Shown here in pieces: positions 9,132 to 18,075 of a stretch of DNA of 64,000 bases (position 1 is the stretch's first letter; each line of letters begins with the position of its first letter). The notes below the pieces were generated by a model. It saw nothing but the letters and a program-made list of their open reading frames with translations. It was not told the DNA's origin and searched no databases. The translations under genes and the position numbers were made by a program. The DNA lies in contig NZ_CP046122.1 of assembly GCF_009707365.1 (NCBI RefSeq), forward strand, positions 1,426,001-1,490,000. Reading direction: 5' to 3'. The DNA comes from Microlunatus sp. Gsoil 973. Lineage in GTDB: Bacteria > Actinomycetota > Actinomycetes > Propionibacteriales > Propionibacteriaceae.

Positions 9132-9776
9132 TCAGACGGTGATCTCCCGAAGCTGGGTGACGCCGGGCCCGCTGAGCAGAGGCAGCAGCGCAGTGCGACC
9201 GGTGAACAGGAGCAGCAGCGCGCTGACCGGTCCCTCGATTTCGACGCCGTTCCCGGCACTCCAGTCGGTGTCGGTAGCCACGAACCGAAACGAGCGGAGA
9301 CGTCGTCGCGCCCAGAACGGCCAACTCATGGTCCAGACCCGCTGCGCACCGGCCCGGGCGGCGTCGACCGGCATCGTGCGGTCCAGCCCCAGCGGCACGG
9401 CGATGTCCTGAGTGTGGACCAATACGTCGAACAGGATGTTGCGGTAATTCGTCACTGGCGGCAGCCGCCGGGATGCAGCGTGCTCACGCAACTCCGCAAC
9501 CAGGTTGCCGTCGAGGCGGTCGGCGTGTCGAACTGCCGTGTCGTGGTTCAGGATGTGGAACCGGCCCCGGGCGCGCGCGCCCTCGATGAGCATCCCGGCG
9601 ATCGATGGCGGCTGCGGAGCCAGAGCCACGTGCGCCGCAACGTCACGCACCCGCCAACCCGTGCACAACGAAGGGGTGTCCCATTGTTCGTCAATAAGGG
9701 CATCCAGCAGATCGGCAAGGCTGCGCCGCTGGTGCTCGATCACCTGCCAGCTCCGCTCTGCGTCCACTCCGCCCAT
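9132..9776 (-). CDS. Maleylpyruvate-isomerase/DinB-family protein
   Basis: 214 residues: LADLLDALIDEQWDTPSLC then TGWRVRDVAAHVALAPQPP (metal-site His), LFDVLVHTQDIAVPLG (second metal His) and a C-terminal lobe ending LSGPGVTQLREITV. This is the mycothiol-dependent DinB-like family, whose members isomerise, thiol-transfer or detoxify small electrophiles. ATG 9776 is used; GTG 9767 is possible. It diverges from a MarR gene with a shared operator, so it is probably that repressor's target. Confidence 0.85.
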   Translation of the reverse strand: MGGVDAERSWQVIEHQRRSLADLLDALIDEQWDTPSLCTGWRVRDVAAHVALAPQPPSIAGMLIEGARARGRFHILNHDTAVRHADRLDGNLVAELREHAASRRLPPVTNYRNILFDVLVHTQDIAVPLGLDRTMPVDAARAGAQRVWTMSWPFWARRRLRSFRFVATDTDWSAGNGVEIEGPVSALLLLFTGRTALLPLLSGPGVTQLREITV

Positions 9777-9784
9777 CCTTCTTG

Positions 9785-9820
9785 GTAAGATACTCTGACG
9801 ATTTAATCAGTGAGCCTTAC
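9785..9820. promoter_or_regulatory. Imperfect inverted repeat between DinB and MarR genes
   Basis: GTAAG (9785) and CTTAC (ending 9820) bound a dyad with CTCTGA and TCAGTG inner arms; about 10 of 15 positions per arm pair. AT-rich for this genome and placed between two divergent starts. Likely MarR operator and promoter region. Confidence 0.45.
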
Positions 9821-9839
9821 TACCGTCAAGGGAGATGTT

Positions 9840-10295
9840 GTGGCAGGACGCGCACTGGACCGGCTCAATACCGGATTGCTGCTGTTCGTCTCCTACCGAG
9901 CCCTGGAGAACCGCGTCTTCGCCGCGCTAGCCGAGGCCGGTTATCACGACTTCACCGTCGCGCAGGCCAGAGTGGCCCAACGCATCGGCCCAGAGGGAAC
10001 GCGGCTCACAGAACTGGCCGAGGCGGCCCAGGTGACCAAGCAGACCGCCGGATTCCTGGTCGACCAGCTGGAACGAGCCGGCTACGTGGAACGAGTCCCC
10101 GACCCTCGAGATGCGCGCGCCAAGCTCATCCGCCTCGCCGCGCGTGGCGCGCAGACTGTTGCCGTCGCCACCGAGGCCGTCGCCCGGGTCGAAGCGGAGT
10201 GGGCCGAACATCTGGGCGCACGACGCTACGCACAGCTGCGCGGCATCCTCACCCAGCTCCGCGAGATCACCGACCCGTACGCCGAGCATCAGTAA
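9840..10295 (+). CDS. MarR-family transcriptional regulator
   Basis: 151 residues with the winged helix at about 45-110: TVAQARVAQRIGPEGTR, LTELAEAAQVTKQTAGFLVD (recognition helix) and the wing RVPDPRDARAK. AAGGGAG sits about five bases before GTG 9840; GTG 9810 would add ten residues. MarR proteins repress a neighbouring gene until a phenolic or other hydrophobic ligand binds. The divergent DinB-family gene is the obvious candidate. Confidence 0.88.
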   Translation: MAGRALDRLNTGLLLFVSYRALENRVFAALAEAGYHDFTVAQARVAQRIGPEGTRLTELAEAAQVTKQTAGFLVDQLERAGYVERVPDPRDARAKLIRLAARGAQTVAVATEAVARVEAEWAEHLGARRYAQLRGILTQLREITDPYAEHQ

Positions 10296-10429
10296 TTGAT
10301 CACGGGCACGGTCGATGATTCGGCTATCCGTGTCACGCGGTGATCAAGATCGAACCTCGCCGTGATCACGTTGTCGACTGCAACGCGTTGTTGGGCACGA
10401 CTGTTGAGTCGGTCTGGCAACATGTCCTG

Positions 10430-11764
10430 GTGCCCCGACGCTTGCTGTTCTGGTTGGTGGCGGCGCTGACCGTCGTTGGCGCCGTACTGATCGTCTGGCG
10501 GCCCTGGGACGCCTGCGATGCCCCGGGCGAACTGTGTTCTGCCGTCGAGGAGATCAAGAAGTCGCCAGATGTCGTTGACGCCGGAGTCAGCTACGAGATC
10601 ACCCGAACCGATCCCAAGGACGGCGATGCAGCCCGGGCCGGCTGGACCGTCCGACTCTCATCCGACCTGACGCCTGACCGGGCGGGTGCAGCCGCGACAC
10701 GGGCCGAGGGCGTCATTCATGGACGGCAGGTTCATGGCGTCGACATCCATCACTTCATCGACATCGTCGCGGGAGAACCGCGAGGCAGGAAGATCCCGGT
10801 CTATCCGTTGGATGTCACCTTGAGTGACGATCCCGCTGTCCAAGTGTCCCGCGGATTCGAGCTGTTGCAGCATGGAGCATCCCGGGTGTCCGCCGGGGCA
10901 GCCGAGGCTACCGACACCGACGGGCTGCTGGCTCTTGCCGGCTTCGCCGCCTCGCGCGGATACCCGACGTCGCTGGCCACCGCCGACGGATCGGTGCGCT
11001 ATGAGACCACCGAGACCGTCGCGCCGGACAAGGTACGTCTTGTGGTTGATGTCGCCGAACTGAACAGCGTCGGCACGGTGGTGCTCTCCGTCGACGGCAG
11101 GCTCGAAGTTCACACGACGCGCGCCGACCGGTCGCCCGAGGCGGTCATTCGCTGGCTCGAGAAGCGTCACCCGCCGGGCGGCGATCCGATGGCGTACACG
11201 CTGACCGGACCGGGGTACGCGGCTGTCCGGGGTGGCTGGGTCGGCGCGGTGACTCCGCCGGCGCCGAAACCCCATCCGGCCGCCCTACCGCCCGGCGTTG
11301 AGCCGTGGCCGGCGGACACGGCTGCGCCGGACTGTGCCGGCAAGGATCTGAAGGTGACCCTGAGCAGTCCGGACGCCGCGGCGGGGCGCCGGTTCATGGC
11401 GGTCCTCGCCCGCAATGTCTCCCAGCGGCCGTGTGCGGTCAGCGGCGCGCCAGGCATTCAGTTTCTCCAAGCCGACGGGACACAGCAGGTCGGCGTGTCG
11501 ACTGCGCCGTCGAGTCCCGGCGTGATCGGCTCACGGGTGGTCGTGCCGGTCGGGGAACGGCTGATCGCGACGCTGGAGTGGGGCGCGTCGTCCAGCGGCG
11601 TGGACTCGACCACCTCGGTGCAGATCACCGCCGTACCCGGTGCGGTTCCGATACGGCTCATACCGCGGTTCGACGGTGCACCGACCACGCTGGACGTGCT
11701 CGATGACGCCGAGGTGAAGCTCGGCCCATGGGCCCAGGCGGTCGACGGCTGGTCAAAGCGCTGA
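10430..11764 (+). CDS. Membrane-anchored DUF4232 protein
   Basis: About 444 residues. A single N-terminal membrane segment (LLFWLVAALTVVGAVLIVW) is followed by an extracytoplasmic region with two or three mixed alpha/beta repeats. A Pro-rich linker leads to a C-terminal DUF4232 beta-sandwich (from about 305: CAGKDLKVTLSS, then VLARNVSQRPCAVSGAPG). DUF4232 occurs in secreted actinobacterial proteins of unknown role. The start is uncertain: GTG 10340 is also open, but the residues it would add look non-coding. Confidence 0.7.
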   Translation: MPRRLLFWLVAALTVVGAVLIVWRPWDACDAPGELCSAVEEIKKSPDVVDAGVSYEITRTDPKDGDAARAGWTVRLSSDLTPDRAGAAATRAEGVIHGRQVHGVDIHHFIDIVAGEPRGRKIPVYPLDVTLSDDPAVQVSRGFELLQHGASRVSAGAAEATDTDGLLALAGFAASRGYPTSLATADGSVRYETTETVAPDKVRLVVDVAELNSVGTVVLSVDGRLEVHTTRADRSPEAVIRWLEKRHPPGGDPMAYTLTGPGYAAVRGGWVGAVTPPAPKPHPAALPPGVEPWPADTAAPDCAGKDLKVTLSSPDAAAGRRFMAVLARNVSQRPCAVSGAPGIQFLQADGTQQVGVSTAPSSPGVIGSRVVVPVGERLIATLEWGASSSGVDSTTSVQITAVPGAVPIRLIPRFDGAPTTLDVLDDAEVKLGPWAQAVDGWSKR

Positions 11765-11908
11765 CGCGCTGCTCGCTCTGTGTGACAACGCTCGGCATGG
11801 CATAGGTCACACACCTGATCTGTCACACCGATGACGTCGGCGCCATCTGATGGTCATATGCCGCGCTCGTCAGACACGGCGCACGTTATCGAAGGGAATC
11901 CACAAATC

Positions 11909-12769
11909 ATGAGCAAGACCTGGTTCGTCACCGGTTCGTCCCGCGGCCTCGGACGCAAGTTTGTCGAGGCTGCGCTGGCGCGCGGTGACCGAGTCGCGGC
12001 GTCGGCCCGTCGCACCGCACATCTTGAGGATCTGGTTGAGTCCTACGGCGACGCCATACTGCCCGTCGAGCTGGACGTCACCGACAGACGCTCGGTCTTC
12101 CAGGGTGTGGAGCGGGCAGTGGAGCACTTCGGGCGACTCGACGTCATCGTGAACAACGCGGGCTACGCGTTGATCGGCGCAGTCGAGGAGTTGTCGGAGG
12201 AGCAGCTGCGCGACCAGCTCGAAACCAACCTGTTCGGTGCGGTGTGGGTGATCCAGGCGGTGCTGCCGCATCTGCGGAAGCAACGCAGCGGACACATCGT
12301 CCAAATCACTTCTGCGGCGGGGCTGTTCTCGATGCCGCTTGGCGCCGGATACCACGCATCCAAATGGGCGCTGGAAGGCTTGAACGATGCCCTTGCGCAG
12401 GAGGTTGCCGACTTCGGGGTCAAGGTGACGATCATCGAGCCTGGCGGTTTCGCCACCAGATCGGGCAAGAACCCGGACCCCCTCAACAACGGCCACCTGG
12501 CCGAGACGAACGCCGCCTACGACACTCTGCGCGAACGCCTCGCTACGACGTTGGGAACGCAACCGGCCGGTGACCCGGGCGCCGCCGCCCAGGCGCTGCT
12601 CAAGCTCGTGGATTCGGATAGCCCGCCGTTGAGGGTGCTCTTCGGCACCGGCTTCTATCCGATGCTGAAGAAGGTCTACGCGGACCGGCTGCAGACCTGG
12701 GCACAATGGCACGACCTGGCCGCCGAGGCCCAAGGCAATCTCGATCCGGAGGAACAATTGTCCTCCTGA
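11909..12769 (+). CDS. Short-chain dehydrogenase/reductase
   Basis: 286 residues, classical SDR. Cofactor motif TGSSRGLG (about 8-15), VNNAGYALIG (about 80-90), catalytic Ser in ITSAAG and YHASK (Tyr/Lys dyad about 151-155), then PGGFATRSG. The Arg in the cofactor motif suggests NADP. GAAGGGAA precedes ATG 11909. Substrate unknown; stands alone. Confidence 0.88.
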   Translation: MSKTWFVTGSSRGLGRKFVEAALARGDRVAASARRTAHLEDLVESYGDAILPVELDVTDRRSVFQGVERAVEHFGRLDVIVNNAGYALIGAVEELSEEQLRDQLETNLFGAVWVIQAVLPHLRKQRSGHIVQITSAAGLFSMPLGAGYHASKWALEGLNDALAQEVADFGVKVTIIEPGGFATRSGKNPDPLNNGHLAETNAAYDTLRERLATTLGTQPAGDPGAAAQALLKLVDSDSPPLRVLFGTGFYPMLKKVYADRLQTWAQWHDLAAEAQGNLDPEEQLSS

Positions 12770-12855
12770 CGCACCGGTCGGGCGAACATGATCAGGTTCG
12801 GGCGGTTTCCTGTGGGATCGGCGAACCGGCGCCCGGCGGTGCAGCGATCTGATAC

Positions 12856-13236
12856 CTACCTGTTCGGCGGGTTGTTGCTGTCGCCGCTACGCAGCGCCTG
12901 TGCTGTGCGGTGGACGATCCCGAGTATGTCGAGCAGTCGCCGCCCATCAGACGAGCCGAGTCCGGACGTGAGCGAGTCTTCAAGCATGGCGCGCTCGCGT
13001 TCGACCGGCTCCCTGAAGACTCCACTCTATTTCCGTCAGCCACAATCGGACGGGGCGACCGTCCCTTTCATCGCGAGCGCGGTTGACCAAGCCCGCTTCA
13101 GACATCCGAGTGGCCATCTTGGCCACTGCCGGTGTGCTGACCGACCGTCGCGTTCCCACAGCGCCGCCAGCAGGTGATCCTGTCCGAGGTACAGCCCGTG
13201 GCGCTGCGCAGCGGCATCGGCCAGGGCGCGGTACCG
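12856..13236 (-). pseudogene. Decayed MarR-family regulator
   Basis: Three reading-frame pieces line up as one MarR protein. RALADAAAQRHGLYLGQDHL and LAALWERDGRS form the helix region. AVAKMATRMSEAGLVNRARD, with DERDGRPVRLWLTE, forms recognition helix and wing. REPVERERAMLEDSLTSGL and RRLLDILGIVHRTAQALRSG form the dimerisation helix, with the stop at 12856-12858. About 15 residues of the recognition helix are missing between pieces one and two, and no start codon survives. This decay is real and larger than one base. It diverged from the NmrA-type gene at 13293. Confidence 0.65.
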
Positions 13237-13250
13237 ATTGCAACCCGATC

Positions 13251-13283
13251 GTTAACCGGTTATTATAATGTCGTTAACCAGTT
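13251..13283. promoter_or_regulatory. Two GTTAACC repeats upstream of the NmrA-type gene
   Basis: GTTAACCGGTTA (13251) and GTTAACCAGTT (13273) are direct repeats 22 bases apart, about two helical turns, with a TATTATAAT tract between that could hold a -10 box. This looks like the operator of the neighbouring, now broken, MarR gene. Confidence 0.5.
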
Positions 13284-13292
13284 CACGATTGG

Positions 13293-14165
13293 ATGATCAT
13301 GTTACTCATCACCGGCGCGACCGGGCACATCGGACGACCATTGGTCGACCAGCTTGCGCAACACGGAGTACCGGTCCGGGTGCTCGTCCGAAGCCTCGAC
13401 CGTGCAGCAGATCTGCCCGACACGGTAGAACGCGTCCAGGGTGACCTTGACGATCTGTCGACCCTGACCGCGGCCTTCCGCAACGTCAGGCGCCTGTTCC
13501 TACTGACACCCGGGATCGGCACCTCCATGGCCGACAACGCACTCCAGGTGGCGGCCCGCTCCGGGCTGGAGCAGGTCGTGTTGCTGTCCTCCACGAACGT
13601 GATCGGCGATCCGGTGCCGGCGATGGGCCGGTGGCACCATAGCCGCGAGATTCTGGTGCGCGCATCGGGAATCCGCTGGACGATTCTGAGGCCGAACGGC
13701 TTCATGTCGAACATCTTCGAATGGCTCCCCACCCTCGCCAAGCACGGGTATGTGCTGGACGCAACGGGACCCGGGCGTCACGCCGTCATCGACCCAAGCG
13801 ACGTCGCCGCGGCAGCCGCAGCAGCGCTCACACAACCGGGCCACGACGGAGCCGAATACACACTGACCGGCCCGGAATCACTGACCACCGCCGACCAAGC
13901 ACAAATCCTCGGCGAGGTGCTTTGTCGCGAAATACCTCTACGCGAGGTGACCACAGCAGAAGAAGCCGTCCGCTCCCGGTTCCCCAACGGCGCGCCGAAA
14001 TCGTTGGCCGATGCGGTGACACAGGCCTGGACGCTGATGCGTGCCGACACGCTCGGAGCCCGCACGGACACTGTCCAACGGCTGACCGGACGACCACCCA
14101 GGACATTCCGCAGATGGTGCGAGGAAAACGTCGAAGCCTTCCGGAACGCACTCGACGGTGTGTAG
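13293..14165 (+). CDS. NmrA-type NAD(P)-binding protein
   Basis: 290 residues, Rossmann fold. LLITGATGHIGRPLVDQL (GxxGxxG), VQGDLDD (second strand), LSSTNVIGDP, WTILRPNGFMSNIFEW and the C-terminal PRTFRRWCEENVEAF typical of the NmrA/SDR-a5 group. Members act as NADPH-quinone reductases or redox sensors. ATG 13293 or 13299 may be the start; neither has a clear ribosome site. The same family recurs at 53274. Its divergent MarR regulator is degraded, so it may now be constitutive. Confidence 0.85.
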   Translation: MIMLLITGATGHIGRPLVDQLAQHGVPVRVLVRSLDRAADLPDTVERVQGDLDDLSTLTAAFRNVRRLFLLTPGIGTSMADNALQVAARSGLEQVVLLSSTNVIGDPVPAMGRWHHSREILVRASGIRWTILRPNGFMSNIFEWLPTLAKHGYVLDATGPGRHAVIDPSDVAAAAAAALTQPGHDGAEYTLTGPESLTTADQAQILGEVLCREIPLREVTTAEEAVRSRFPNGAPKSLADAVTQAWTLMRADTLGARTDTVQRLTGRPPRTFRRWCEENVEAFRNALDGV

Positions 14166-14221
14166 GCGGGATGCAAGCCGGCGCGCCGGGGCTCGTACCG
14201 CGAGCCCTAGAGTCGGTTCTC

Positions 14222-15143
14222 GTGTCCCGCTTCCTTGAGGTCTGCCATGATCGAGCAGCCGAAATGATCCGCGAACAGTACCCTCAGTGGGCAGGGCTGC
14301 CTCTCACGCGAATGCGCGCCCTGGCGGTTCTGACCACATCATCTACCGTCTGGGTGATGAAATGACTGTGCGGTCCCGCGCCACGCGGGAGCGGTTGACC
14401 AGGCCAACCATGAGGCCCACTGGCTACCGAGGCTCGCACGGCATCTTCCGCTCGCGATCCCAAGCCCGATCTCTATCGGGAAACCTCGCCACGACTATCC
14501 ATGGCACTGGGCGATCCACAGCTGGCTGGAGGGGCGTGCGGTAACTGCAGAGGAGTTCGGAGAGTCCAACGAGGCCGTACGCACGCTGGCGGATTTCCTC
14601 ATCGCACTGCGCAGCTTTCCCGTCGACGGCGGGCCACCGCCGCGGGCTCTTCCACTCCAGGAGCGGGACACCCCCACCCGACGCAACATCGAGTCGGCCG
14701 CTTCGGATTTCGATCCGACCGAGCTGACCCGGATCTGGGAAGCCGGCTTGAATGCCCCACCGTGGGAAGGTCGGCCGATGTGGTGCCACGGTGACTTCCA
14801 CACCGGGAACCTGCTCGCCACAGACCGCAAGATCACTGCTGTCATCGACTTCGGCGGCCTGAGCATCGGCGACCCAGCCAACGACTTGATGATGGCGTTC
14901 ACGTTGTTCTCACCAGGACCGCGGCGGACGTTCAGGAACACTCTCCAGGTCGATGACCCGACCTGGCTTCGGGCCCGAGCTTGGGCACTGACGACTGGAC
15001 TGACGGCATACACCGCCTACGCAGCAACCGACCCAGCAATACGGAAGTCGACAACCCGGCAGATCTCGCCGCTATTGAAGAGTGACCAACCAACCCGGAC
15101 GAGTTCGCACACGTTTCACGTCCGCAAGAGGTTCAGCGGTTGA
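14222..15143 (+). pseudogene. APH-family phosphotransferase with two frameshifts
   Basis: Three frames give one protein: MIREQYPQWAGLPLTRMRA, then GGSDHIIYRLGDEMTVR, then AVDQANHEAHWLPRLARHLP, DYPWHWAIHSWLEG, CHGDFHTGNLLA and VIDFGGLSIGDPANDLMMAF. The first join needs one base at CCC 14319-14321; the second needs one C near 14373 (giving VRLP). All APH motifs, including HGDxxxxN and the DFG-like Asp, are otherwise intact. The N-terminal start is unclear (GTG 14222 used). Either two consensus errors or a young pseudogene. Confidence 0.75.
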
Positions 15144-15307
15144 CTCAAGCTTCCGCCGGCCAACCGCGGCCGAGGCGGGACCAACCATCGGGCACTTAGT
15201 TCGGAGTAGTGCCCTGGTGGTGGCCTGGCTAACGCAGACCTAGTAGGTGATCCGGCGCCCGGAATCACAGTTGGGCCGAAGTCTTGGCTTCAGAGTTGAT
15301 GAGGGTG

Positions 15308-15859
15308 CTACAGATCGTCACCATCGAGGCGTAGATCTCGGTCCAGACGTTCCGACATGGCATCTAGCGTGGCCTCGGCCGCGGACGAAACCTTGACGTC
15401 CACATCATTCACGGCCTGTCGGATCACGCGAGCATGCTCGGCTTCCCCGAGTCCAGCCAAGGCCCGGACCGCGGCCTGCCTGACTCGAGGGACCTCATCG
15501 GCGACGAGGCTGTCAAGATCGTCCCCTGCCTCCCCCAGTCCGCGCGATCGGCAGACCTTGGCGCACATCTCGCGCACCCGCCAGTGCTCATCGGCCAATC
15601 CGGCAACGACGGCTGCCACCGCCATGTCGTCCCAGACGTACAGCAAGCCGCGGGCGGCCCAGACTCGAATCCAGTAGTCCGGCGATCCACCATCAAGAAT
15701 CCGTTGAAGATGACCACCGCTGCCCAACGCATTGAAGGCTGGATTCTCGGGGTCCTCGATCGTGACCGCACCTGTCAGCAGGTCCGTGCACCACCCGACC
15801 GTTCGTGCCACGCCGTACTGATCCGCCACGTCGGCCCAATGCTCACGAGGGGTCGTCAC
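15308..15859 (-). CDS. HEAT-repeat protein
   Basis: 183 residues from GTG 15859, which has a perfect AGGAGG five bases upstream. From about residue 60 onward it is alpha-helical repeats of about 30 residues (YWIRVWAARGLLYVWDD, EHWRVREMCAKVCRSRGL, EVPRVRQAAVRALAGLG, VDVKVSSAAEATLDAM), the HEAT/PBS-lyase-like pattern. Such small proteins usually mediate protein contacts; no partner is suggested by the neighbours. Confidence 0.75.
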   Translation of the reverse strand: MTTPREHWADVADQYGVARTVGWCTDLLTGAVTIEDPENPAFNALGSGGHLQRILDGGSPDYWIRVWAARGLLYVWDDMAVAAVVAGLADEHWRVREMCAKVCRSRGLGEAGDDLDSLVADEVPRVRQAAVRALAGLGEAEHARVIRQAVNDVDVKVSSAAEATLDAMSERLDRDLRLDGDDL

Positions 15860-16103
15860 ATCAACCTCCTCGGCAGGTCCAGATCCCTGGAACAATTGCG
15901 GGCCACTACGAGTGTGCCAGACACTCGACTCCGCTGATCAGAGGCAACTTCTTGTCCGATCTGGGCCAGGCAGCAACGAGGCGGCTGCTCGATAATGGTT
16001 CGTGTGTCGACACCCAGATCACGATGGTGCGTTGTCAGTGTGAAGGATCGATGACCGACAGTATGTGGTTGCGGATCACCAACTGGGGGATGAGAGTTCT
16101 GCT

Positions 16104-16916
16104 GTGACGGACGCGCTCGAGGCGGCTGGCAGGGACGAAGCGACCAACCGCCGGATCAGACCGGTCGCCATCGACGGCGATCGTGTCTCGCGGCCATCAA
16201 CACCGGCCTCGGCGACGATTCAAACGTTCCTCCGGTTTCTTCGCAGCCAGGACATGGACTGTGTCCCTCAGCCGCTCGGCCTTGACCTGGGCAGCGAGAC
16301 ATTGCAGTACATCCCCGGGGCCAGTGGCGGTGACGGCTGGTACCACCAACACACCGTTGAAGGCCTGGCGTCGGCGGCACGTCTGCTGCGCAGAATCCAC
16401 GATGCCGGCCAAACCTGGGATCCTCCGGCGGACGCCGTGTGGGGCGCACCGGTGGTTCAGGCCGACGAGGTTGTCTACTGCCACGGCGATCCAGGGCCGT
16501 GGAACTTCGTTTGGAATGACAACAGGGCCGTCGGTCTCATCGACTGGGACTATCTCCACCCGGGGCCACGCCTCGACGACATCGCCTACGCCCTGCGATG
16601 GTTCGTCCCGATGCGCTCCGACCAGCTTGCCCTGGACTGGCATCACTTCCCCATGGTCCCCGACCGGAGGCATCGCATCGAAGTCTTTCTCCAGGCCTAC
16701 GGCGATCTGCCACGGTTCGATGTCGTGGAGGCCGTCGCCAGTCGAATGATGGCAACGCGCGACTTGGTTCACCAACGCGCCGAGGCAGGACAAGAACCGC
16801 AACAGACCTGGGTCCGGAACGGTGCGCTCGACCGCGAGGACGAAGAGATCGCCTGGGTCCTCCATCACCGCGAATCACTCACACTCAATCAAATAGGCGG
16901 CCACGCCGAGGCCTGA
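16104..16916 (+). CDS. APH-family phosphotransferase
   Basis: About 270 residues. The N-lobe starts near RRIRPVAIDGDRVSRP, the catalytic loop is YCHGDPGPWNFVW (HGDxxxxN) and the metal site is LIDWDYLHPGPRLDDIAYAL. This subgroup (GDPGPWN, DWDxxxPGPR) is common in Actinobacteria, with no characterised substrate that I know. GTG 16104 is used; an in-frame start at 16065 would add 13 residues. Confidence 0.85.
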   Translation: MTDALEAAGRDEATNRRIRPVAIDGDRVSRPSTPASATIQTFLRFLRSQDMDCVPQPLGLDLGSETLQYIPGASGGDGWYHQHTVEGLASAARLLRRIHDAGQTWDPPADAVWGAPVVQADEVVYCHGDPGPWNFVWNDNRAVGLIDWDYLHPGPRLDDIAYALRWFVPMRSDQLALDWHHFPMVPDRRHRIEVFLQAYGDLPRFDVVEAVASRMMATRDLVHQRAEAGQEPQQTWVRNGALDREDEEIAWVLHHRESLTLNQIGGHAEA

Positions 16917-17008
16917 TTCGATGATCAACCGGGCTCACGAGCGCGCCACCAACCTTGCCCAGGCCAAATAGAGGGCCCAGTCGCAACAAGAATCCGCTGG
17001 GTCGGCGC

Positions 17009-17980
17009 TCACGAGGTCGGGATACCGAGCGCGTCCATCATTCCCTTGACGTACCCGATCGACCAGCTCCAGGCGTTGTGCGCATCGCCGTTCATCTGTG
17101 GAACATGATCAACAATGAGGATGCCGTCGAACCCGACCTCCGCCAATGTCTGGAGATAGCACTTCATGTCGCCGTACCCGGAGTCGATGAACGTCTCGAC
17201 GAAGTTCGGCATCGGTGAGCTGACGTTGCGGAAGTGGATCTTCCACAACTTGTCCTGTGCCGCGAATCCTCGGATCGCCTCGGCAGGCGTACGGCCCATC
17301 GTGTCGCCGCCCTCCAACCAGCTGCCCAGGCACAGGCACGCGCCGAAGTTGGGACTGTCGGCGATCTCGAATGCGCGCTGGTAACCGTCCCAGGAGCTCG
17401 CGACGCACCGCGGGATGCCGCCCAGCGTGACGCCCGGCGGATCGTCGGGATGCAGGCCGATCCTGATGCCCAGCTCCTCGGCGACCGGGACCACACGGCG
17501 GGCGAAGTAGGCGAAGTTGTCCCAGATCTCGTCCTCGGTGTACTCGCGTCCGTGGGTGACACCGGTCGCGGAATATGAGGTACCGGCCCACAGTCCCGTT
17601 GCCGAGCCGTGGTCGTACGCCCTGGCCAGCGCACCACCTCGGGTCGGCTTGCGATCTCGTCCCCAGATGCCGTTGGCCATATGCGCGTACGTCGTGTAGG
17701 TCATGCCGATGTCTGCCATCGCGTGTAGGTGCTCGATGTAGGCGTCGATCTTCTGATCGCGATCTGCCAATCCGAGAGTCACCGACGGCATGTTGTGGAC
17801 ATCGGTGTTGCCGACGTTGGTCAAGTTCAAGCCGGCGGAATCCACCCGATCCTTCACCGCGCGGAAGAAATCCCGACCGCCGCCCGTCGAGCCGACCGTG
17901 ACATGCTGCACACCCATCTGAGCCGCATAGTCAAGGTCCTCCTCGGTGAAGTCCTGCGGCAACTGCAAAGTCAACTTCAT
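17009..17980 (-). CDS. Mannonate-dehydratase-like TIM-barrel enzyme
   Basis: 323 residues, xylose-isomerase-like barrel with UxuA features: DYAAQMGVQHVTVG, GLNLTNVGNTDVHN, LGIRIGLHPDDPPG (metal-binding His), KIHFRNVSSPMPNF (His) and ILIVDHVPQM (Asp-His near the C-terminus). UxuA removes water from D-mannonate to give 2-keto-3-deoxygluconate; this divergent member may use a related acid or be an isomerase. It is the distal gene of the solute-binding-protein cluster and has been separated from it by the IS481 element. Confidence 0.8.
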   Translation of the reverse strand: MKLTLQLPQDFTEEDLDYAAQMGVQHVTVGSTGGGRDFFRAVKDRVDSAGLNLTNVGNTDVHNMPSVTLGLADRDQKIDAYIEHLHAMADIGMTYTTYAHMANGIWGRDRKPTRGGALARAYDHGSATGLWAGTSYSATGVTHGREYTEDEIWDNFAYFARRVVPVAEELGIRIGLHPDDPPGVTLGGIPRCVASSWDGYQRAFEIADSPNFGACLCLGSWLEGGDTMGRTPAEAIRGFAAQDKLWKIHFRNVSSPMPNFVETFIDSGYGDMKCYLQTLAEVGFDGILIVDHVPQMNGDAHNAWSWSIGYVKGMMDALGIPTS

Positions 17981-18075
17981 CCAGACACTCCATTCACACG
18001 TAAAGGCTCGGCCGTCAGGTCGCCCAGCAAAGTCCCGGCTGACGCAGCGGGGCGTTCCGCAGCTGGAGGAGCTAG

